Assembly (NCBI RefSeq): GCF_017591435.1
Contig: NC_059302.1
Coordinates: forward strand, 13,850,167-13,914,166
Direction of reading: 5' to 3'
DNA: 64,000 bases
Source of the DNA: Portunus trituberculatus
Lineage: Eukaryota > Arthropoda > Malacostraca > Decapoda > Portunidae
Numbering within the stretch: the stretch's first letter is position 1; the number at the start of each line of letters is the position of its first letter. Shown here piece by piece: positions 1-12,104 of the stretch. A program made the position numbers and the translations under genes. The notes under the pieces were generated by a model, which was not told the origin of the DNA, ran no database searches, and saw only the letters and a program-made list of their open reading frames with translations.

Positions 1-445
1 TTGCTTTTAGATTGATCATGAGCATCCCCATAAATAAAATTAAAAGAAATAAAAGAACACACGAACACCAGTAAATCACAAGAGATCAAGGTCACACATC
101 ACCATACACTGCAGGGTGTCCCCGGGTAGAGGGAAGCAGAGGGAGTGGGCTTGTGCTCTGATTGGTGTGATAGTGGCGGTAATTGCTCGGGGGATGGAAG
201 GTAAAGCCCCTCGTTAACCATGTCAGGATCGCACACGAAATCTTCATGTACTGGGCCCCGCCATGCTGTTGTGTTTCATCCTTTATTTTTTGGTGCGGGA
301 GACTGGTGCTATGATCAGCTCTACAGACTTACCGAAGACTAAACTACTTTTCTCTTTGTATTGGAAAGATGATTTTCAAAAACGATCTCTCTTTGTGACA
401 ACATCAATAGTAGTAGTAGTAGTAGTAATATATAGTAGTAGTATA
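1..445. other. Non-genic stretch with a short (GTA)n tract
   Basis: No convincing exon or transposon end is visible. A short GTA triplet tract lies at about 406-442 and runs into the GT tract that forms the tail of the first SINE copy. Confidence 0.5.
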
Positions 446-757
446 GTGTGTGTGTGTGTGTGTGTGTTTCACTGTTTGATCTGCTGCAGTCTCTGACGAG
501 ACAGCCAGACGTTACCCTACGGAACGAGCTCAGAGCTCATTATTTCCGATCTTCGGATAGGCCTGAGACCAGGCACACACCACACACCGGGACAACAAGG
601 TCACAACTCCTCGTTTTACATCCCGTACCTACTCACTGCTAAGTGAACAGGGGCTACACGTGAAAGGAGACACACCCAAATATCTCCACCCGGCCGGGGA
701 ATCGAACCCCGGTCCTCTGGCTTGTGAAGCCAGCGCTCTAACCACTGAGCTACCGGG
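446..757 (-). repeat. tRNA-Val-derived SINE, family A, copy 1 (full length)
   Basis: On the minus strand this is a retroposon with three parts. The first is a tRNA-like head (757-686) with an A box (TAGCTCAGTGG), a seven-base anticodon loop TTCACAA (anticodon CAC, valine) and a B box (GGGTTCGATTCC). The second is a body of about 210 bp. The third is an (AC)n tail at 468-446. The acceptor halves still pair, apart from one extra base. I call it a SINE and not a tRNA gene because the same head-body-tail unit recurs at 1325, 1656, 43740 and 61199. Transcription by RNA polymerase III from the internal boxes is expected for this class. Confidence 0.85.
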
Positions 758-763
758 TGTGTG

Positions 764-863
764 TATTTATTTACCTAGTTGTATTTACCTAGTTGTAGTT
801 TTACAGGGCCTGGGCTTTATGCTCCTGTGGTCCTGTCTCCATATCTACACTTATCCAATTTTT

Positions 864-868
<5 letters not shown>
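764..868 (-). repeat. 3' tail of a CR1-like LINE
   Basis: About 100 bp of a LINE 3' end on the minus strand. It is recognised by near identity to 44113-44200, where it follows a reverse-transcriptase C-terminal coding remnant. The unit ends ACTAGGTAAATACAC, which is partly duplicated here, and then meets the head of SINE copy 1. The 5' side is cut off by the GT tract at 869-900. Confidence 0.7.

Positions 869-900
<32 letters not shown>
869..900. repeat. (GT)n microsatellite
   Basis: Pure GT tract between the LINE tail and a family-B SINE. In minus orientation it is the (AC)n tail of the latter. Confidence 0.95.
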
Positions 901-903
<3 letters not shown>

Positions 904-1166
904 TCACCAGGGTCGCCTGCTGGTCACCCAGCCAGCGTTCCCCATTATGGAGCGAGTTCAGAGCTCATAGACCGATCTTCGGGTAGGACTGAAACCACAA
1001 CACACACTCCACACATCGGGAAAGTGAGGCCACAACCCCTCGAGTTACATCCCGTACCTACTTGTTGCTAGGTGAACAAGGGGCTTCATATTAAGAGACT
1101 TCCGGGACTCGAACCCGGGCCTTCCCAGTTGTGAGCTGAGTGTGCTAACCACTACACTACATGTGT
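901..1166 (-). repeat. tRNA-Val-like SINE, family B (full length)
   Basis: Second tRNA-derived SINE family on the minus strand. The head (about 1164-1100) has an A box (TAGTGTAGTGGTTAGC), an anticodon loop CTCACAA (CAC, valine) and a B box (GGGTTCGAGTCC). The body differs from family A over most of its length. It shares with family A a central core of about 40 bp, built on GAGCNAGCTCAGAGCTCAT followed by GATCTTCGG, and the stretch ACATCCCGTACCTAC. It ends in an (AC)n tail. Confidence 0.75.
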
Positions 1167-1260
1167 GTAATTAACCTCGATATCCTGCTGGTCACCCAGA
1201 CAGTCTTCCCCATTACGGAGCGAGCTCAGAGCTCATAGACCGATCTTCGGGTAGGACTGA
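1167..1260 (-). repeat. Family-B SINE, 5'-truncated copy
   Basis: Holds only the core and 3' portion of the family-B body, in the same orientation as its neighbour. Its short AC-rich tail joins directly to the tRNA head of the next unit, giving a head-to-tail array. It stops at about 1260, inside a 34-bp sequence that is repeated inverted at 2576-2609. Confidence 0.65.
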
Positions 1261-1287
1261 GATGTAAAAATGTGTTGTCCTCGTCTC

Positions 1288-1291
<4 letters not shown>
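1258..1291. repeat. Arm of a perfect 34-bp inverted repeat
   Basis: These 34 bases are the exact reverse complement of 2576-2609. The arms are 1.3 kb apart and bracket exon 2 of the Beat-like gene. This arm sits exactly between a SINE truncation point and a GT tract, which suggests filler DNA captured during a rearrangement. Confidence 0.85.
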
Positions 1292-1327
<36 letters not shown>

Positions 1328-1579
1328 CACTGTTTGATCTGCTGCAGTCTCTGCCGAGACAGCCAGACGTTATCCTACGGAACGAGCTCAGAGCTCATTA
1401 TTTCCGATCTTCGGATAGGCCTGAGACCAGGCACACACCACACACCGGGACAACAAGGTCACAACTTCTCGATTTACATCCCGTACCTACTCACTGCTAG
1501 GTGAACAGGGGCTACACATGAAAGGAAACACACCCAAATATCTCCACCCGGCCGGGGAATCGAACCCCGGTCCTCTGGC

Positions 1580-1586
<7 letters not shown>
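1292..1586 (-). repeat. Family-A SINE, copy 2, truncated in the anticodon loop
   Basis: Body and tail match copy 1, with the tail being the GT tract at 1291-1324. The tRNA head breaks off at GGCTTGTG, that is, at the CACA of the anticodon loop, where it merges into a (TG)n tract of about 75 bp. The D-arm half of the tRNA is missing. Confidence 0.8.
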
Positions 1587-1657
<71 letters not shown>

Positions 1658-1758
1658 CACTGTTTGATCTGCTGCAGTCTCTGACGAGACAGCCAGACGT
1701 TACCCTACAGAGCGAGCTCAGAGCTCATTATTTCCGATCTTCGGATAGGCCTGAGACC
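1587..1758 (-). repeat. (TG)n tract plus family-A SINE, copy 3 (fragment)
   Basis: A TG tract of about 70 bp (to 1655) is the tail of a third SINE copy. Only about 100 bp of its body (1656-1758) remains before another TG tract at 1762-1799. Confidence 0.75.

Positions 1759-1761
<3 letters not shown>

Positions 1762-1799
<38 letters not shown>
1762..1799. repeat. (TG)n microsatellite
   Basis: Pure TG tract that closes the SINE array. Confidence 0.95.
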
Positions 1800-1802
<3 letters not shown>

Positions 1803-1967
1803 AAATGTTTCAATATTTGCATGAATAAACGCCATCAAGACTTGAATTAATGGAATTCATGAGCCTCACCTGAGCACCATACACCGGATGACAATTTGGG
1901 AATATCCCTGTACAAAGTACTAAGTAACAATTAAGTATCAGTTAAGATGGCGGCGGCAGACACTCAC

Positions 1968-2095
1968 CACCTGGGCATCGAGTCCCCGGGAGGGGAACCA
2001 GGCCAGAGGGCGCGTGGTGACGTTACTGATAGGGTCCAGCAGCACCTGCTCCTCCTCACCCAGGTCCTCCTCATCCCAGCTGTCCAGACCCTCAC
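1968..2095 (-). CDS. Possible exon of unknown product, downstream of the Beat-like exons
   Basis: The minus strand has an open stretch with acceptor CATTACAG, about 42 codons with GC-rich third positions, and a strong donor GTGAGTG after CAGGTG. The peptide is acidic in its first half (GLDSWDEEDLGEEEQ) and then has an NVT sequon and RPLAWFPSRG. The acceptor phase (1) matches the donor phase of the upstream Ig exon, so it could be the next exon. However, it does not resemble the second half of a Beat immunoglobulin domain, so it may belong to a lineage-specific insert, another gene, or be chance. A GA microsatellite (2130-2159) lies just upstream of the acceptor. Confidence 0.35.
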
Positions 2096-2124
2096 CTGTA
2101 ATGATGGCCGCCTCAGGTGCCGCC

Positions 2125-2162
<38 letters not shown>

Positions 2163-2330
2163 ATAATTATTATAGTACGTGACAATCACTACATAAGCCA
2201 AGATATTATTTGTATATGCGCAGGTCATTAATATCCCAAAATCAGTATTGAATTACAGTCCGCAGGCAGACGCAATACTTTTCTGATAGTTTAGAGAAAG
2301 TCACAAATGTTGGGCAGGAGAGGTGCTTAC

Positions 2331-3278
2331 CGTGCGGCGGCGTGTAGCGGAGCAGGACGGAGCCGCCACGCCACCAAAGCAGGGAGTACAGGTCGTCTCC
2401 CTCCAGGTCAAACTCGCACCTAAGGGTGATATTGGTGCCCTCCATCACGTACCTGGGACTGCTCATGGAGGTCATGCGCACCCCCACACCCAGGGTTACC
2501 ATGGCGCACCCTGATCGCCGCGCCAAGGGAAGCAGTAATTAGTGGTGTTGGAATCAGTCATGGTAGTTAAGAGAGACAAGAGACGAGGACAACACATTTT
2601 TACATCTCAACGAATGCATGAAGATTTTTTTTTCTTGTTTGTATTTACAAGTTAATGTCAGACTTTAACCACACTGAAACAATATCAGTATGTTTGTGGG
2701 ATTAATATTATGATCGATAGACAATGTAATGATTTCGTCTGCTCGCACACACCAGTTGTCGTATTGGTCAAACAAACATCAGAGTCGGCAGCTGGATATT
2801 TCTCTGCTGTATAAAACCATCATAACATTACATGAATAAGATGAAGGTGAACGCTTACTTCATCAGCAACATTGTGTATTGTTGGCTGAAATGGAGGACT
2901 GTCATTGATTTTCTACATTAGAATACCGTTGCGCTTTCAGTAACAACCTAATCATTAACTGCTTCTCACTGCGTGTTTTATGTAATTGAGTTTCGTGGGC
3001 TACGTCCATTAACTTTTACATTACTGGAACCACTGGAGTGTATAGCATAATTATATTAGCATGAAAGCAAATAATTTCCAGCGAACGCGAGGAGGCAAAG
3101 ATTGGTTGACTTATTGCACCTGAATGTTGGGAGGGTATGGCGTCGAGGAGAGGAAAGAAACATAGAGGGAGAAAGACTTACCGATGATTAATCGAAGCAC
3201 AAACAGCATGGTCAGTTACTCGGGTACGTGCAAGTAGAAACTGACACTACCACCTCCAGCACCACCATATGCATGCCC
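2331..3278 (-). CDS. Beaten-path-like Ig-superfamily surface protein, 5' exons (partial gene)
   Basis: Two spliced minus-strand exons are visible. Exon 1 (3278-3182) has an acceptor at 3280-3279, a 5' UTR containing a short upstream ORF, and ATG at 3209 followed by MLFVLRLII; its donor GGTAAGT leaves phase 1. Exon 2 (2510-2331) has acceptor GATCAG, 180 nt, and donor GTAAGC, again phase 1. Joined in frame they give a signal peptide of about 21 residues and then the first half of a V-type Ig domain. This holds the B-strand Cys in TLRCEFDLEGDDLYS, the C-strand Trp in LLWW, and an RYTPP ending. The pattern V-x-G...L-x-C-x-FDLEG...LYS...W...RY-x-P matches the first Ig domain of the Beat/Sidestep-ligand family of arthropod axon-guidance proteins, where an intron also follows RYxP. 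The second half of the domain and the rest of the gene are not found in the repeat-filled 1-1.9 kb and probably lie beyond the window. Confidence 0.7.
2576..2609. repeat. Second arm of the 34-bp inverted repeat
   Basis: Exact reverse complement of 1258-1291. It lies in intron 1 of the Beat-like gene, 66 bp upstream of the exon 2 acceptor. Confidence 0.85.
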
Positions 3279-5371
<2,093 letters not shown>

Positions 5372-6540
5372 AACTATTATTTATTGTTTTCACTGGAGAA
5401 TGACGCCGAAACACTCCTCAGCAGCAGCCACCACACTCTTCAGGCAAAGCACGTTCACTGAGCGCTGTATCGGGTTGCCTCAACACAGTGATACACGACA
5501 CACACTGGGCAATGTTCAGCACCTGGCCGGTGTGACGTGACAACGACGCATACCATCCACTACCAACTTCCTATTTAAATCCTTGCAGAGTAGTTCACAC
5601 GCCACAAACACACTCTTGTCCTTCCTACTCTATAACTTACAAACTTCTTATTTTCCTCGCACTAGATCACTTCCGTGCTTAACAAAATAAGTCGTTAATT
5701 CCTTCCCGGCGACAAAGTGTGTTGAGTGCGGCGGTGTGGTGTCCGCGGCTACTCCAGGTCGCCACCCTTGGGAGGGGTCGCAGGCAACACTGTGGTAATG
5801 GCAGGCGACGCGAGGCCCTTCCATCTCCGCCCCGCCCCCTTCTGGATCAGGGCGGGAAAAGAGGGGAGCTGAGAGGACCTAGCGTGGCAGGGAGGATGCT
5901 GGGTGGAGGGAGGCAGGAGGAGGGACTGGGGCTGGAGAGTAATGGGAGGGTATTGATAAGGGGTGTCCCTCTTCTTTATCTTTTTAATCATCCTTATTGC
6001 AGGCTGACGTACAGCTCATGGCAGGCACTGGGTAGGTCCCCGTCCTTCCTTCGTATGCCAGGTTCTGTATGTTAATTAAATGCAGGTCGAGCAATGCAGC
6101 CTGTTTGTTCTCCTTTGTTTTCGTAATTTCCATGCGGATATCATGCAGTGTGTCATGTATTCTCTCCATTTTTTTTCCCGTAAGCTTCATCACTATTCTT
6201 GTTTTGTTACCGCACCTCCATCCTCCACCCGCCGCTGCAGCAGGATCACGTTAACTATATTTTGTGTATTTTGAAAAAGATGTTGAAAAAAACCTTAGCT
6301 TCAGAGCATACAAGTAATTTCTGCATAATTTCCTGCCGGAGGTGTCGTGCGGACCCTGTTTGTTCCTGATAACATGGCTCCCGCATGCCTCACTCCCACC
6401 CCGCCCACTGCTCACCGCCGCCCGCCGTCCGCCCACCGCCCGCCCACCCCTTCATCCCGCATGCTGCCGCTTACCACACTTTGCGTCTCTTCTGTCTTCT
6501 TTGCAAAAATCTCTTCAGCCTTTGTTTTCTTGGTCTTGAA
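5372..6540. other. Non-genic, locally GC-rich stretch
   Basis: GC-rich patches occur near 5740-5960 and 6360-6460, but no splice-flanked reading frame is convincing on either strand. Open frames here are proline/serine-rich and not conserved-looking. Confidence 0.4.
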
Positions 6541-6830
6541 TATTCAGGCCGCCATACCTCACCACACCACACCACACCGCACCGAGCCGCAACACACCAC
6601 ATTACACCACATCGCTCAACACCACACCACACCTCACCACACCACACCACACACCACACACATAGCACCACATCACACCGTACCGGGTCACACCACACCA
6701 CACAACACACCACACCAAACATTACATACATACCACCACGGGACGCACTACACCACATTACACCACATCGCTCAAAAGGCACACCATACCATACCACCAC
6801 ACTACTCCATCCTACACTGCATTAACACAC
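6541..6830. repeat. Degenerate ACACC/ACCAC minisatellite
   Basis: About 290 bp of imperfect CACCA and CACAC pentamers with interspersed longer units; ACACCACATCGCTCAA occurs twice, at about 6605 and 6760. It gives a strong strand asymmetry (almost no G on the plus strand). Confidence 0.85.
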
Positions 6831-7451
6831 ATCATTCCTCACCACATGGCTTGTATTTTGCTTGCGCTTACACACCTCATTCTTATTCATTTACTATCAT
6901 TTTTTCTATGCTAATATCCACTCCTAAACGCTTCCCTGTTTAATACTTTCTATCGTATTCTCTCCTCAAAAGAAAAAGAAAGAAAAAGCAGATATTTCGC
7001 CCTTTGCAGATTACTCCGTCCAAATACTGATGGAGTGAGTCTATTCATTGAAACTATCGATCTCTGCCTTATGGAATTTATTATCTTATTAGTTTCCACG
7101 AAAACATATAAAATAAAATCCTTCACCGCGACCATTCCTGTCCAGCTCCACCCTTTGCCCCCAAGCAGGAGGGGGAGGCGCTACCAGCCGTGCCTTCCTC
7201 CCCCTCCAGGCACTAACAAGGTAATGATGGCCTGTTATCGCTGGCTGTCGCGGCTCAGGGGACCACGCCCCCCTGGGACCTGATATACGGCACGAGGGCT
7301 GAGGGAAAGTGAAGAGGGAGGGACACGCTGGCCTCTCCATAATGAGATTTACGGCCGTGTGGTCTTACTGGAGGTGAAGGAAGGTCCAGGAGGAGATACG
7401 TCATCCCTGCAGTAGGCGGTGCAGGGCGATATCTGAAGGGAACAATGGAGT
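6831..7451. other. Non-genic stretch upstream of an exon candidate
   Basis: A GC-rich patch at 7140-7290 has open frames on both strands, but no convincing splice sites or recognisable motif. Confidence 0.35.
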
Positions 7452-7638
7452 TTAGCGCAACGCAAAGGACTCCAAGTGGTAAACAAATAGACTCTTGGTG
7501 ACGTTGTCAGGAACTTCGGCCTGCTCAGAGGCGGCCGCCGCGAGTTGTTGTTCCAAGGCAGTGACCCCGATAGTCAAGTCCTTGACATCGACACTGACCT
7601 CAGCCAGGAGCTTGAACATGTGCTGCAGGGTCACACGC
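7452..7638 (-). CDS. Exon candidate encoding a coiled-coil-like peptide
   Basis: The minus strand has acceptor CGCACCACAG at 7639-7640, then 61 codons to a TAA at 7454-7452. The peptide begins RVTLQHMFKLLAEVSVDVK and continues with a leucine/valine-spaced stretch (DLTIGVTALEQQLAAAASEQ) that looks like a short amphipathic helix. Codon third positions are biased to G/C, as expected for coding DNA. I do not recognise a family. It is either a terminal exon or an exon that splices out near the FVYH region. No AATAAA is seen just downstream, and a long purine microsatellite lies upstream in transcript direction. Confidence 0.4.
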
Positions 7639-7751
7639 CTGTGGTGCGGGAGTAGCAGCCGCGGCAGTAGGCTGTTGCACCCAACCCACAAGAGCGGAGG
7701 TGGGGACATTTCTAAGAGGCACAGGGACAGAGAGCAGAGAAGGCGATGGAG

Positions 7752-7994
<243 letters not shown>

Positions 7995-8221
7995 TTTTCT
8001 AATTTATATAGTTTTGAACAATTTTATCTGTAATTTTCCATCTTTTAATTGAATTAATGATCGCAGCAAGCCTTTACCACTCGTGCTTTGAGGTTTAATG
8101 TATTTAGAAGTGAACAACTAGTCATCCATGCCTTGTGATGTCGTCAGCTGATTAAAAGTAATCACACAGAGCCGATTCTGTCTTTTTTTCAATGGGAGGA
8201 GAGAGACAGATAGACACATTG

Positions 8222-8520
8222 GTTATTATTTTTTTTATGCATAGGAGTAACTGGCCAAGGGCAATAAAAGTGGGAAAAAAAAGGCCCATTGGATTGCCAG
8301 TTCCCTTTAAGGTCAAGTGAGCTACCTAAAATTTAGGGACAAATGTCGTAGAAAGATGGAAATACAGAAGCAGGCAGGGAGTTCCAGAGTTCACCAGAGA
8401 AAGGTATGAGTGATTGAGAATACTGGTTAGCTCTATGCTCGCATAACCATAACATACATCAAGAAACAAGCGTATAGCAACAAGCCGTAGCCTGCTTAAG
8501 ACACTTCTGATCAAAATGTT
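8222..8520 (-). repeat. Jockey-type LINE, 3'-end fragment
   Basis: On the minus strand this matches the 3' end of the LINE at 13618-15700. It has the shared coding remnant ELTSILNHSYLSLVNSGT, a GGGCC-T(8) landmark and an A-rich terminus (TGCATAAAAAAAATAATAA). Everything upstream is lost by 5' truncation, which is usual for LINEs. Confidence 0.75.
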
Positions 8521-9239
8521 ACGTAATAGTTAATGTGCGCGTTCCGAACAGAGGTGGACCAACAGGATTCACATTACTTTATACCTACTTATATCATAAT
8601 CATTACTACGAATATAAGTAACAGGCATGTTATAGTACCTATCTATGCTGTTATATCAATACCTCTGTAATAACAAACTTTCTTTTCAAATGATGAGCTA
8701 GTTAATATGGGAACTGTTGCTACGCCGATCCAGGCCGTGGCGCCACCTACCTTCCAGTTTCCCTACAGCAGTCCTTTTCATTCTTTCATGATGGCAGGAG
8801 GTGGGTGAGTTAGCAGCTACTACTACATTTAAAAGCCTGTGGTTAAATTGACATGGGATTTTGAGTCTTTTTACGATTCCAGTGACATATTAACAAGATT
8901 TCTACTCTCGAAAGGCTCTGATTGTCAGCACGGGATTTCACGAGTGTTTTTAAGGTTCTAGTGACAGATTAGCAAGACTGAGTTGACTTTCCACGTCTCC
9001 AAATCATCTTATTGCTGAAGTAAAGCTACATAACAGAACCACAGAGGGGTGAGTACGGCCATGACACAATAACTCTGGAAATATCATCAAATGCCTTCCG
9101 TGTCATTTTCAAAGCTTTATCATTAGTTATTAAGGTATTTTCGATGTTATCAACCTATCATTTACCTTTTTGTATTAATATTTAGCTAATTATTAATACA
9201 AAAAGGCTGAGATGGTGGCTGGATCGTCCCTATTTAATG
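8521..9239. other. Non-genic stretch
   Basis: No coding or transposon signal. A local palindrome near 9162-9206 pairs CTTTTTGTATTAAT with ATTAATACAAAAAG. Confidence 0.4.
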
Positions 9240-9640
9240 ACATAACCTACCTTATCTCATTATTATAGGTCTGTTTTGCCTCAATATGTAACCATGTCAC
9301 TAAACTTTTAATACCAACTGTTCAGACACAGCCGCCATGACCAGGTTTTGAGTTTGGTGAAGGTGTTGATGACGTAGTGCGGGCGAGTGAACCCACCTAC
9401 AGACCCCCACCGCCATCTTGGATTCTTCTTTTATTAGCTATTTCCAGCCTTATCTCTCACTATTATACGCCTGTCTTGCAATAACATGAAGCCGCGTTAC
9501 TAAGCTTTAATATCAGCTATTGAGATACACCCGCCATGGGCAGGTTTACATTTTTTTAAGATTTGAGTGAGGTACAAGGATGGGAGGGGGGGGCGTCGAC
9601 TCCCTCCACGGTCCTGCCGCCATCTTGGCTATGCCTGCTC
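9240..9640. repeat. Diverged tandem duplication, about 200-bp unit
   Basis: Two adjacent units share landmarks in order: TATTATAGGTCTGTTTTGCC / TATTATACGCCTGTCTTGC (9262 / 9460), TACTAAGCTTTAATA-like blocks, CCGCCATGRNCAGGTTT (9331 / 9531) and CCGCCATCTTGG (9410 / 9618). Spacing is 198-208 bp. The last block resembles the YY1 consensus CCGCCATNTTG. Confidence 0.7.
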
Positions 9641-10320
9641 CAGTCTGCCTCGAAATCCAGGATTATTTTCTTTAATTCTTGGACAGTTTATTTAGGCTCA
9701 CTAGTAAGATCTGATGCTTTTTACAAGTATTTAGTTTTGTTTGAAGTGTTTTTCGTTCGTGTGTCGGGTGTAGCATGTAGTTCTTAGCGTTGCTTTTGCG
9801 TTAAATAAGGATGTTTTTGGGCGCCAAATTTTCAGGAGCTGCAGGTTTTTTTTTTTTTTTTTTTTTGAGCCAGTATCAAGTTGCTATGGTTTTAAAGAAA
9901 TAGTTCATGTGTTTTAAAGCGTTTCGCCTTCTTGGTTAGTGGTATTACTGGAGCAGAATTGTTTTCTAACGGTGTCAATTTTCCAACAATAGTTTTATTG
10001 TTACCTCTTTGAATGAATTATTTCTGGCTCTGCCTCACTCTAAAATGTTGGAAAAGACTTCATATTTTTCTAAAAATGTTTCGTTCCTTTGAAATGAAAA
10101 TGTGCTGATATTTCTTTTTTTTTTAAGGGTGGTCAATGTTCCAACAGTTTATATATTGTTCTTTTCAAAAATCTTTAATATTACTGAAATTTGGAATCTT
10201 TTTATATTTTTTTATGTTAGTTAAAGTATGTGCTAAAGTCAGAATATGTAAAGCATTCGGATCTAGGCCGTTTTTTCGAGGGGCCATTTTTCTAATTATT
10301 TACATAACGTGAAATAGTTC
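9641..10320. other. Non-genic T-rich stretch
   Basis: T runs occur at about 9846-9866 and 10120. No exon is recognised. Confidence 0.4.
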
Positions 10321-10324
10321 GCCT

Positions 10325-10400
10325 TCCCCTCTCCGGCCGGGGCGTGACGTCATCAACCCGCCAGGTCAGGTTAGGTCGTGACGTCACGAGGGCGGCAGCC
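10325..10400. promoter_or_regulatory. Twin CRE palindromes in a CpG-rich patch
   Basis: TGACGTCA, the full ATF/CREB palindrome, occurs at 10345-10352 and again at 10379-10386, 34 bp apart. The surroundings are GC- and CpG-rich (CTCCGGCCGGGGCG and CGAGGGCGGCAG) in an otherwise AT-rich area. This looks like a promoter or enhancer core. No transcript start or first exon can be assigned. Confidence 0.45.
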
Positions 10401-10462
10401 TGTTAGCTGCCTTTTCTTGCTGGCTCTCTTCGTCCATATGTGGCATGATTTTTTGTGTTTTA

Positions 10463-10516
<54 letters not shown>
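10463..10516. repeat. (GT)n microsatellite
   Basis: Pure GT tract of about 54 bp. Confidence 0.97.
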
Positions 10517-10519
<3 letters not shown>

Positions 10520-10781
10520 AACGTCTCCACTCATCTTTATTTAATTAGGCATCACCGAGTGTGATGGTAGCTGCTTCACCTCCCCCTTTCCCCAAGCTAC
10601 TGTAAAGTTCAACCAGTGTGGTGGTGTGGTATGGTATGGTATGGTATGGTGTGCTGAGGACAAGGCTGGCACTGCCTTCACCAATCGTGGCTTCGGTCTA
10701 CCCTGCCTCGAATCCATTCTGAAACACTTATGCCGCGCTCTTCCACTACTTTCCAAGGTTCTACGTCAATATTCACTTTTA

Positions 10782-10787
<6 letters not shown>

Positions 10788-10868
<81 letters not shown>

Positions 10869-10928
10869 GTGTTTTTCACCATATGCAACACATTAGCTTC
10901 TAGAAAGATTCCCATAATTACTACTACT

Positions 10929-10963
<35 letters not shown>
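10788..10963. repeat. (CT)n(GT)n compound microsatellite and nearby (ACT)n
   Basis: A CT tract (to about 10837) passes directly into a GT tract (to 10865). An ACT triplet tract follows at about 10918-10963. Confidence 0.95.
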
Positions 10964-11703
10964 TACGCTATGGGTCAACTCTTTTGTATTTTAGCTGAAA
11001 GTAGCTGTAAGTGAGAAGTGAGGCTGTTAATTCATTTGACAGTGCTTTAAGTATTTTATCTGTGTTAAGGTGCGTTTACATCAAGCGAATCGAATCGATT
11101 CAATTCATGAAGAATCATCTGAATCGAGTCATTTTTTAAACTACATACTTCCAGCCAGTGATGTTAATTGTACGATAATTATCGTATTTGTACGATAATA
11201 TGGCTGTTTGTACGATGTACGATACATAGGTAAGAATCGTACACCAATATACGATAATTGAGTGGCAAAGTATTTTTCTTTTTTATTTGTAATAAGGTAC
11301 TGCAATAATTGTGTAAAGAAAAAAATATTGATGTCAACATTTCAGAGAGAGAGAGGGGCTGGGGACTGGGAGGGAAGGAAAAGGAGAGAGACGCTGTCAG
11401 TCACAGTCAGTGTCAAGTGACAAAATGATCTTATTAGTGTGACTCTTAGTGTTAGTATGGTGAAGGGCGAGTTTTCCTTCTCTTATCATATGTTCTATTT
11501 GACGTATAACGGTATGAAAAAACAAAACATTCTCATTATGTGGCACTAATGGGCAACAATAAATAAAGGAATAAATAATAAGGGTTTTCCAGTGTAGGTT
11601 GTGTTGCGGAGAGTGATGGACTGACGATTGACTGATACGTTGACCCCTTGGAGATACATGCACATTGACACTGTACGTAAGCTTTTATCAATATACAGTT
11701 TTC

Positions 11704-11912
<209 letters not shown>

Positions 11913-12104
11913 CTTTGTGTAACCTTTGTATGTGTAGTATGTCATTTGCATATGAAAATGAATGAAAATTAATGAAATGTTCAATACAGTGTATAATGCA
12001 GTTCTGATGTGTGTATATTATTTTTCCTTTGGATGTACGATAATATTAGGCAAAATACGATAATTCTGGTGGTTCGGTACGACAATGTGGGCTAGAAAAG
12101 TTAA

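Noticed and set aside
686..757. Functional tRNA-Val(CAC) gene on the minus strand
   Set aside because: The cloverleaf is mostly intact, but the head is followed by a repeated body and an AC tail, and the same unit recurs several times. It is a SINE head.
6347..6943. His/Thr/Pro-rich open frames
   Set aside because: They are translations of the ACACC minisatellite in several frames at once.
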